Shown here: positions 7,381-13,403 of the stretch, piece after piece
How positions within the stretch are numbered: the first letter of the stretch is position 1
How the letters are laid out: each line of letters begins with the position of its first letter
Assembly (NCBI GenBank): GCA_002433075.1
Contig: DJHM01000007.1
Coordinates: 1 to 23,583 of the forward strand
Source of the DNA: Latescibacteria bacterium UBA6620
Lineage (GTDB): Bacteria > Latescibacterota > UBA2968
DNA length: 23,583 nt
Reading direction: 5' to 3'
The notes under the pieces: generated by a model
Database searches by the model: none
Told to the model about the DNA's origin: nothing
The model's input: the letters and a program-made list of their open reading frames with translations, nothing else
Made by a program: the position numbers and the translations under genes

Positions 7381-7914
7381 ATGGGATACGACGCGATCGG
7401 AGAAGCGTTGCCTGGCTATGCGAAGGATCTTCATCAGAACCTGCGCGTGATCACGACATCCAGTCTGGAACCTGTGGCGGCTTACGGTGCGGCCTATGCG
7501 GCCGCCCTCGTGGCGGGTAACGAGGATCTGATTCGGGCGGCAGAAGAGGAGGCGCATTCCCATCTGGATCCTGATCAGATGGAAGGGGCCCGGAGTGCGG
7601 CAGCCATCATGAGTATGAACAATGTCTGGTATAAGTTCACAGATGTGGTGACCGACAGCGAGGTGAAAGCTTTACCAGCGAAGCTTCGGATGAACGTGAT
7701 GATGACCCACGGCGGGGTAGACGTGGCGTTGTTCGAAGCCTGGAGCCTAGCAGTGAGTGTGGTGAACACGTGTGGGACGTGTATCAACGCCCATTCGACT
7801 CAGATGCGAAAAGCAGGGATGACGGTCCAGAACGTCGTCGATCTCGGCAGAATCGCAGCCGTGGTGAAAGCCATTGCGGACACGATGAATTTCGAATCCG
7901 CAAGGTCTTCGTAG
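7381..7914 (+). CDS. ahpD: AhpD-type alkyl hydroperoxidase
   Basis: A 177-residue protein of the AhpD/carboxymuconolactone-decarboxylase fold, predicted to reduce organic peroxides with thiols. The active-site set is present and in register with the known AhpD proton-relay residues: E119, C131 and C134 in CGTCINAH, and H138. The length equals that of mycobacterial AhpD. In that system the protein links AhpC to lipoamide; no ahpC is nearby, though a glycine-cleavage P-protein pair, part of a lipoyl-dependent complex, is encoded elsewhere in the window. ATG 7381 follows GGGGAGAG at good spacing. A terminator-like hairpin lies just upstream and a strong terminator just downstream, so the gene is isolated from its neighbours. 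Confidence 0.88.
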   Translation: MGYDAIGEALPGYAKDLHQNLRVITTSSLEPVAAYGAAYAAALVAGNEDLIRAAEEEAHSHLDPDQMEGARSAAAIMSMNNVWYKFTDVVTDSEVKALPAKLRMNVMMTHGGVDVALFEAWSLAVSVVNTCGTCINAHSTQMRKAGMTVQNVVDLGRIAAVVKAIADTMNFESARSS

Positions 7915-7929
7915 AGGGCCGGCAGGACA

Positions 7930-7969
7930 CGAAAAGCGGGCGACGCCCATAGGCGCCGCCCGCTTTTCG
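7930..7969. terminator. Symmetric bidirectional terminator
   Basis: A near-perfect palindrome: 13 paired bases (CGAAAAGCGGGCG with CGCCCGCTTTTCG), one A/C mismatch, then CGCC/GGCG around a CATA loop. The A and T runs in the outer stem give a T tract on both strands. It serves the convergent genes ending at 7914 (plus) and 7987 (minus). Confidence 0.88.
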
Positions 7970-7986
7970 TGCATTTCCCTTTCAGA

Positions 7987-8268
7987 TCAGATTCGTTTGG
8001 TTCTGAGGTCGTCCTGGAGACCCTTAATTTCTCCTGACAATTGGGCGATGTTGCTCTTCATACGCTTGTTGTCCGCCTGTCTCTCCCTGGTTCTACGGGC
8101 ACGGGATTTCTGGTCCTGCCGCAGATCGCTCAACTCACCTTTGAGTTCGAGGGCCGAACGCTGCTCACGCATCAGGTTCTGGCGCATTCTCCCGAGGGCA
8201 GTCGTAAAGTAGAATTTGGCGAAGATCGTGAGGACCGTCGCGGCGAAACACGTTACCCACCAGATCAT
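7987..8268 (-). CDS. Small membrane-anchored coiled-coil protein
   Basis: A 93-residue protein: an N-terminal hydrophobic segment (about 3-22), then a highly charged coiled coil to the end (LELKGELSDLRQDQ, then MKSNIAQLSGEIKGLQDDL). The topology predicts a short membrane anchor with a cytoplasmic or periplasmic rod. No family is recognised; it is similar in plan to small phage-shock or envelope spacer proteins, but that is only a resemblance of shape. Its start is 97 bases from the divergent gene at 8366, with a probable promoter between, and it ends just before the symmetric terminator. Confidence 0.65.
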   Translation of the reverse strand: MIWWVTCFAATVLTIFAKFYFTTALGRMRQNLMREQRSALELKGELSDLRQDQKSRARRTRERQADNKRMKSNIAQLSGEIKGLQDDLRTKRI

Positions 8269-8319
8269 GTCGGAGCCCCGTGCCTGCTAGGGTACCTGCA
8301 ACTGCTCATTGTTCAGTAG

Positions 8320-8346
8320 ATTATGCGCCAAGGCGCACAAAGTCAA
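8320..8346 (-). promoter_or_regulatory. Possible promoter with palindrome in its spacer
   Basis: On the minus strand: TTGACT (8346-8341), 15-base spacer, CATAAT (8325-8320). A perfect dyad TGCGCC-AA-GGCGCA (8324-8337) overlaps the -10 and fills most of the spacer, making it a possible operator shared by the two divergent small genes. Confidence 0.4.
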
Positions 8347-8365
8347 GGAAAAGGGTCTGTAAACG

Positions 8366-8611
8366 ATGGATGCCTTCGTCTTTCTGCTGATCTGTCTGAT
8401 CGCGATGATCGTGGTTGTTTCACGCGTCTACGGGGGGCGGGAGGAGCCGGCCCAGGAAATCGACCGCAGGGTGGATCGGCTGGCGGCAATCGTGGACCTG
8501 GACGTGATGGAAGGGCTCACGCGCCTGGTGGAGGATTCGCGGGAGTCGGAGGTGGATCTGGCAAATCGGCTGCTTCGGGAGGCGATTCGAAAGGAAGAAA
8601 ATCCTCGTTGA
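8366..8611 (+). CDS. Small membrane protein with amphipathic tail
   Basis: An 81-residue protein with an N-terminal membrane segment (about 3-20, MDAFVFLLICLIAMIVVV) and a charged, probably helical remainder. No family is recognised. ATG 8366 is preceded by AAGGAAAAGGG about ten bases upstream. It is divergent from the coiled-coil gene at 7987-8268, another small anchored helical protein, which may mean the two act together. Its last 95 bases overlap, on the opposite strand, the proline-rich end of the DUF502 gene, so one of the two C-termini may be under unusual constraint. Confidence 0.6.
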   Translation: MDAFVFLLICLIAMIVVVSRVYGGREEPAQEIDRRVDRLAAIVDLDVMEGLTRLVEDSRESEVDLANRLLREAIRKEENPR

Positions 8612-9251
8612 CGTAAGCGCGTCCGAGGGCTTCGGGGATAACAATACCTCCGGAGACAATGACCTGCATGGCCTCTTCGACGGACAATCCTGTTTCCTGC
8701 ACTTTGTCCTTGGGAAAAACGACCATCCATCCGGTGGTGGGGTTCGGGGATGTGGGCACGAACACGCAGCAGCCGCTCTTTCCGTCCGGCAAGGACATCT
8801 CGCCCGTCGCGAATCCGAGGATCCACCGTCCGTCCGATGGGTACTCGGCCAGTACAACACGTCGGAAGCTGTGTCTTGGATTGGGGGAAACGAGGGTGGT
8901 GATGAACTGTTTGACTGGGGTGTAGATGCCCCTGATCAACGGGATCTTCGCGATAAGGTCGTCTCCCTGTCCAATCACCCGTCTCCCGACGACGTTTCCA
9001 CCGAGGATTCCGGCGACCCAGACGACAACGAGGGTCAGTGCAATGCCCAGCCCGGGGATGTCCTCTTCAGACCCCAGGACGCCCTTGATCAGGGGTTGGG
9101 CAAACCCGTCCAGCCATTGGAACACCAGGCGCAGGGCCAGGAACGTGACTACGAGGGGCACCAGTACGGCCACACCTGCGATCAGCCGTGTTCGGACAGT
9201 TGCTCTCGCTCGCCCGAATCGGGATCGACTCTCACGCTCTGTTTGTTCCAT
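8517..9251 (-). CDS. DUF502 family membrane protein
   Basis: A 244-residue DUF502 protein. Two membrane segments are visible (about 23-47 and 70-92), followed by the conserved core: IPLIRGIYTPVKQF (about 105-118), the FVPTSPNPTTGW motif (about 168-179), and SVEEAMQVIVSGG near the end. The family is widespread in bacteria and plants with no settled biochemical role. The final 25 residues are a proline-rich tail beyond the usual family end and overlap the convergent gene at 8366. The start is ATG 9251, five bases after the stop of the DUF4837 gene, with an AAGG/GGCGG ribosome binding site inside that gene's end, so translation is likely coupled. It is the last gene of the long minus-strand operon. 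Confidence 0.9.
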   Translation of the reverse strand: MEQTERESRSRFGRARATVRTRLIAGVAVLVPLVVTFLALRLVFQWLDGFAQPLIKGVLGSEEDIPGLGIALTLVVVWVAGILGGNVVGRRVIGQGDDLIAKIPLIRGIYTPVKQFITTLVSPNPRHSFRRVVLAEYPSDGRWILGFATGEMSLPDGKSGCCVFVPTSPNPTTGWMVVFPKDKVQETGLSVEEAMQVIVSGGIVIPEALGRAYVNEDFLPFESPPEAADLPDPPPTPANPPPGA

Positions 9252-9256
9252 CCGCC

Positions 9257-10285
9257 TTACCCTTCGTTCCTACCCATCGCGTAACTGAACGTCTGAGCGA
9301 TCAGGTCCAGCTGCCTCAGATATGTTTCCTTGCGCTTGTTGGGCGAAAAGACGCCCACGTCTACAAACCAGAACCTCTCCAGTTCGGTGTCCACGAACGC
9401 GTAGCTCTTGAATGGCCCGCCCGTCCACTGTTTCTGGTTTTCCCAAAGTCCCTGGAGTACGACGGCCAGCTTCCCCTGAAACTCATCGTGAAACACGTCC
9501 ACCTCACCCGGTGCGATCCGGTCGTTGTCGAAAAAACGGCGTGTGATCTGATCACGCTTGTCAACCACCCAATCCTCGGTCAGCGTGTCCGGGGCGATGC
9601 CGTCTTCCCAGTAGACAAAAAACCATCGGTTGGGTTCCTCCTTCACGAGCGCGACAAACCCGCTGTCGGGCTTGGACTCGAGGATCCGATAGCCGAAAGG
9701 CACGCGGATCTGCCATCCGAATTCCCGGAGCAGCTGGTCGGTGACGTCTTTCCGCTCACCGTACTTGTAGATGAGCTTCGTAACGCGCTCGTTTCGCGCG
9801 TCTTCGGCGGTCGCGTAGAGCCGATCCGCTTCCATTCTCAGGTTTGCGACGATATCGTCCAGGTTGGTACCCGAAGCGATCATGAGGAGCTGGTCTTTCG
9901 CCCACACATCCCTTTTCCAGGTGACTCTGGCCTGTCCTTCGTCGATGCGGGCCGTGACGGCATCGCTCAACAGCGAGCGGAGGAATTCGCCCACATCGTG
10001 GGTGGCGTCGATGGGAGAGACGACGAGGAGATTCTTTCTCCGAAGATGCTTGTGACTCTCGAGGTCGGCCATCAGACCGTGTTGGACGCTGAAGATCTTT
10101 TCCGCCTGCGGTGTGAGGAGGACCTTCTCGAACGTATCGCGAATCGGTTGTTCGAGGACCGCCCAGTCAGCGGGATCGGCGAGGACGAGGATCTCCTGCG
10201 TGGGCCCTACGGAATCGGGTTTCGTATCCCCGCAGGACACGCAGAGGATCGAACTCAGCAGGAGGAGTGCGGAAAGTTTGGGCAT
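9257..10285 (-). CDS. DUF4837 family lipoprotein
   Basis: A 342-residue predicted outer-membrane or periplasmic lipoprotein. The signal peptide (MPKLSALLLLSSILCVSC) ends at C18 followed by GD; the lipobox has an unusual cysteine at -3. The mature part matches the plan of DUF4837: an early ILVLADPADWAVLEQPIRD segment, two related halves, FGWQIRVPFGY in the middle, and a late GGPFKSYAFVD segment. The family is known mainly from Bacteroidota and relatives, and its function is not established. ATG 10285 is chosen because GGAG lies seven bases upstream and the signal peptide starts there; a GTG at 10321 would add 12 polar residues in front. It lies 60 bases after alr and is coupled to the DUF502 gene. 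Confidence 0.85.
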   Translation of the reverse strand: MPKLSALLLLSSILCVSCGDTKPDSVGPTQEILVLADPADWAVLEQPIRDTFEKVLLTPQAEKIFSVQHGLMADLESHKHLRRKNLLVVSPIDATHDVGEFLRSLLSDAVTARIDEGQARVTWKRDVWAKDQLLMIASGTNLDDIVANLRMEADRLYATAEDARNERVTKLIYKYGERKDVTDQLLREFGWQIRVPFGYRILESKPDSGFVALVKEEPNRWFFVYWEDGIAPDTLTEDWVVDKRDQITRRFFDNDRIAPGEVDVFHDEFQGKLAVVLQGLWENQKQWTGGPFKSYAFVDTELERFWFVDVGVFSPNKRKETYLRQLDLIAQTFSYAMGRNEG

Positions 10286-10345
10286 AGGGAGGCTCCGACG
10301 AATCTCGATTTTACGGGACACGACAGAGACAATATACGGAAAAAC

Positions 10346-11476
10346 CTACGGTGGGGTCGCGACTCTGGGCAGCCGAGAACCGAGGCCTGCGAGGATATCG
10401 TGGGGGATGGTCCCGGCGGCGCGGGCAAGATCGTTGATCGTGATGCTTTCCGATTTGCTGGTGCCTACCAGGGTGATCGTGTCACCCAAGCGGGCATCGG
10501 GGCAGTCGGTAAGGTCGATGACGGCCTGGTCCATACAAACGGAGCCGCGAACCGGACAGGGTCGACCTCGAACGAGTACGTGCCCCCGGTTGGATAGGCC
10601 CCGAGGGTAGCCGTCGGCATAACCGACCGGAAGAATGCCCAGCCGCGAGGGTCGATCGACGGTGAAGGTGCCACCGTAGCTGACGGTCTGACCCGGGCTC
10701 GCATTTCGAAGCTGCGTGATCCGGGCTTCCATGGACAGGGCAGGACGGAGTTTCAGGCTTTTCGGGATCGGAAGCCGAGCGTCGAAGAGAGGTTGGGGAA
10801 CGACGCCATAAAGAAGCAGACCGATACGGGTCGTATCGAAGTGACTCGGGGCAGAACGCAGAGCGACGAGGCTGTTCGTTGCGTGCGCCCGACAGCCCGT
10901 CGACGCAACGATGCGCCGGAAGGCTTCTACCTGGCTGTCGATCCGGTCGTCGTCTTCCCATCCGATGTGGGTGGACAGGGCGTCGACGCGAATACAGGGG
11001 AGGGCACGAGCGTGTTCGAGGAGGGAGGACATCCCGGAAGGAGGGGCGCCGACCCGGCCCATACCCGTGTCGGTCTTGAGATGTACGGCCGCGATTTTTC
11101 GTTGTTGTTCGGCCGAGCGATTCAGGGCATCCAGCATTCCCCGATCCGTCACGGTCTGAGCGAGATCGAATTCAATGAGGGTGTCCGCGGCATCGGGAAG
11201 CGAGGCGCCGAGGACGAGGATGGGAGCATTCACACCGGCTTTGCGGAGGGCGACCCCTTCCTCGGGAAGGGCAACACCCAGAGACTCTGCGCCTCCGGCG
11301 AGCGCGGCCTTCGAGGCGGTGAGAAGACCGTGGCCATAGCCGTTGGCTTTGACGACAGCAAGACACCTAGAGGGACGCAGCCAGGCGGTGATCGAGCTGA
11401 CGTTGTCGCGGATGGCCTGGTCATCTACTCGGATCCAGGCCGACCGGCGATCCGCGAACGTGCGGTCTGTGTTCAC
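10346..11476 (-). CDS. alr: Alanine racemase
   Basis: A 376-residue fold-type III PLP enzyme that makes D-alanine for peptidoglycan. PLP-binding K43 is in VVKANGYGHG; KTDTGMGRVG follows at 134-143; the second catalytic base Y267 is in TVSYGGTF; VGYADGYPRGLSNRG and CMDQAVID (314-321) are intact. The length is typical for the family. It starts with GTG at 11476, overlapping the stop of the sbcDC remnant by four bases (GTGA), so its translation was evidently coupled to sbcC and is now coupled to the truncated fusion. That arrangement may be why the short fusion is still read in frame. It is followed by the DUF4837 and DUF502 genes. Confidence 0.97.
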   Translation of the reverse strand: MNTDRTFADRRSAWIRVDDQAIRDNVSSITAWLRPSRCLAVVKANGYGHGLLTASKAALAGGAESLGVALPEEGVALRKAGVNAPILVLGASLPDAADTLIEFDLAQTVTDRGMLDALNRSAEQQRKIAAVHLKTDTGMGRVGAPPSGMSSLLEHARALPCIRVDALSTHIGWEDDDRIDSQVEAFRRIVASTGCRAHATNSLVALRSAPSHFDTTRIGLLLYGVVPQPLFDARLPIPKSLKLRPALSMEARITQLRNASPGQTVSYGGTFTVDRPSRLGILPVGYADGYPRGLSNRGHVLVRGRPCPVRGSVCMDQAVIDLTDCPDARLGDTITLVGTSKSESITINDLARAAGTIPHDILAGLGSRLPRVATPP

Positions 11477-11808
11477 TCCGCGCTACCCAGGATTCCGAAG
11501 GTGGAACCCCGGTCGGCGGTCTTGGTCACCGCGATGGTAACGGGAAAGGCGTCTTTGATCGCCTCGACGTGGGAGATGACCAGGATTTTCTGGAAATCAC
11601 CACGAATGACTTCAATCGCGTCGACGAGGCGATCGACACCTTCGCTGTCCTGCGTATCGAACCCTTCATCGATCGCGGTCTGGAAGGTGAAGCGGAGGCT
11701 GTTGGAGAAATCCTGCAGACGCGTATTCAACCCGGTTGCGGGGTCGGTGCGGCCGTAGGTTTCCACGCCGAGATGGGTGTCGGCGCAATGCAGGATGGAA
11801 ATCGGCAT
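11473..11808 (-). pseudogene. sbcDC: In-frame remnant: start of sbcD fused to end of sbcC
   Basis: A 111-residue frame made of two unrelated parts. Residues 1-50 are the N-terminus of an SbcD/Mre11 nuclease (ISILHCADTHLG, then DPATGLNTRLQDF), keeping only the first metal motif DxH. From about residue 47 it becomes the C-terminus of an SbcC/Rad50 ATPase: DEGFDTQD is the Walker B/D-loop region, then LVDAIEVIRGDFQKILVISH carries the H-loop, followed by VTKT. The rest of the nuclease and the ATPase N-lobe, coiled coil and zinc hook are gone, a loss of about 3.5-4 kb if the parents had normal length. The join (about 11655-11672) falls where both parents would read AIDEGFD. The product cannot have nuclease or ATPase activity. 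It still overlaps alr by four bases. Confidence 0.85.
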
Positions 11809-11908
11809 GCGTTGTTGGCTGGTTCTGGGGGAGGCGTTCGTCGCGCGGGGAATGCAAGGAGGGGATTTTTAAATGTAGCGCGGGCGCATTGGAGCGACAA
11901 GGCTAATC
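11809..11908. other. Gap between the barrel pseudogene and the sbcDC remnant
   Basis: A 100-base stretch between the TAG of the barrel pseudogene and the ATG of the remnant. It holds a short AT-rich piece (AAAAATC near 11866-11873). No clear promoter or hairpin is seen. Confidence 0.4.
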
Positions 11909-13279
11909 CTATCGATGCCACTCGATTTGGGTGGCCCAATCGGTCGCCGTTCCGGCCGAACGATAACCGACCGAATACCGGAACGCGAGTCGAATCGGGC
12001 CGATCGCCCGGGGAAGGGTCATTCCACTGTGAGCACCGACTCCACTCAGCGAGACAGGGAGGCCGTCGCCTACGTCGGGGCGATAGGCGTAGATTCGGGC
12101 TTCCGAACCGTCAATGTGGTGGTAATGGAACCACACGGCGAGGGAACCTCGAGCGAAGGATCGCGTCCATTCAGTTCCACTGCCGAACCCGACGTGCGGG
12201 TCTTCCCATCGACGCTAGCCCATCGAGTCCTGCGATTTGCACGGAAACGCCATCGATCACCCCGAATGGGTGCATCCTGATCGTTACGGCTGTGGCGGTC
12301 GATTTCCACGGTCAGTCGTGTTCTGCGGCCCAATCGGGCCTGCCACGAAGCGAAGAGTCCATTCTCGTCGCCCGTGGTCGAACTGAAGGTGGAAAACGGC
12401 CCTCCTCGAAGGGCGAAGAATCCCGGGGCGTAGCGACGGCCGACTGCGGTCAATCGAAATGCTCCCTGGTTCAGCTCGAGGCCAGCCAGGCCGTGTCGTG
12501 TTGGAATCCGTCGCGCTGTGAAATGGCCGCTTCGCCGAAGAGTTTCCTTCCGTGGCCTCCTGCTCGGGCAGTCAACGCCTACCCGTTCAGCTGGCGAAGC
12601 GGTTTTCCCTGGAAATTTGCGGGGATAGAGAACCCGGATGACGTAAACAGTGCGGCGATGGACCTTCGGTCTCCAGCGCGGATTCCCGCAGCGATGAATC
12701 TCTCCTTCAGCTGGTTTCTACGCTCGAGCTGGCTGACTGTCACGTGCTCGCCCGACCCCGAGGGGGTTGCGACACCATCGTCGATACGGGCATCCCACGT
12801 TCCTCGTGCGAAGGTCCACGCTGCCAAGAGGCGCCGACGCCGGAGAGCCTTCCCGATTCGAACGTTGAGTGGTCAGCCATCCGCAGGCTCTCCGATCTTC
12901 GAGCGGTTTCGACTGACGTGTTCCGGGATCGTCGTCGGCTCAGCATCAGGCCCCTGCCGTAGCCCAGTCTCAGGGCGCCGAGGGCTCGTTCGAGGGGATC
13001 ACGCTCGGTGACCACGGTGACCGCCACGCCGCTTCGCTCGAGGGTGGTTCGAAGGGAGACACGGAGATGCGCGAGGGCGGATTCCCGGGCGGATGCCGTG
13101 TTGAGATCGATCAGGAGGCCCTCACTCTCATCCACCTGCTCGCGCCACGCATCGACGTCCTCCTGGCTCAGGGGCTGGGACCCAGCGGGCGTGTAGACGG
13201 CGATCGCGAAAGAAACGTTCAACAGCACGAGGGCGAGTGAAATGAACGTTCTTCTGGATGGCGTCCGATAGGCGGGCAG
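11909..13279 (-). pseudogene. Decayed helix-hairpin-helix / β-barrel envelope protein
   Basis: A broken gene readable only by changing frame. Segment 1 (to about 12830) has a signal peptide (FISLALVLLNVSFAIA), EDVDAWREQ, a ComEA-type LIDLNTASARE start with the rest of the hairpin repeats missing, then LRLGYGRGLMLSRRRSR. Segment 2 (about 12829-12482, another frame) reads WTFARGTWDARIDDG and SQLERRNQLKERFIAAG, is cut by TAG at 12581-12579, and resumes as ALTARAGGHGRKLFGEAA. Segment 3 (12480 to about 12215, third frame) reads LELNQGAFRLTAVGRRYAPG. Segment 4 (about 12214-11909) reads WFHYHHIDGSEARIYAYRP and ends IEWHR. Together these match the order of motifs in the helix-hairpin-helix/outer-membrane-barrel proteins common in the FCB group. 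At about 450 codons it is shorter than I recall for the family. The start is unclear: CTG 13279 has GGAG eight bases upstream, GTG 13228 lies inside the signal peptide. Confidence 0.75.
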
Positions 13280-13375
13280 GAGCCAGGCTCCGTCTGTGAA
13301 TGACCCTGAAGTTCGGGTTTGTCACGATTGGAGCAGGCAAGGAAGGTGCCAGCGGGTAGAGCGGAAGTTTGGGGG

Positions 13376-13394
13376 CCCGGTGATGGTCACCGGG
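13376..13394. other. Perfect 8-bp hairpin
   Basis: CCCGGTGA, loop TGG, TCACCGGG. It lies ten bases past the LpoA-like stop codon on the minus strand, with no T tract, so it could stabilise or process the operon mRNA rather than end it. Confidence 0.5.
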
Positions 13395-13403
13395 AAGGAA
13401 CGA

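Noticed and set aside
9188..10597. A 469-codon plus-strand open frame
   Set aside because: It lies opposite the DUF4837 gene and the end of alr, both clearly real, and has no recognisable domain.
11569..13011. A 480-codon plus-strand open frame
   Set aside because: It is antisense to the sbcDC remnant and the barrel pseudogene, whose minus-strand translations match known motifs. Its own translation shows no family features and is rich in G, R and S as expected of a GC-rich shadow.
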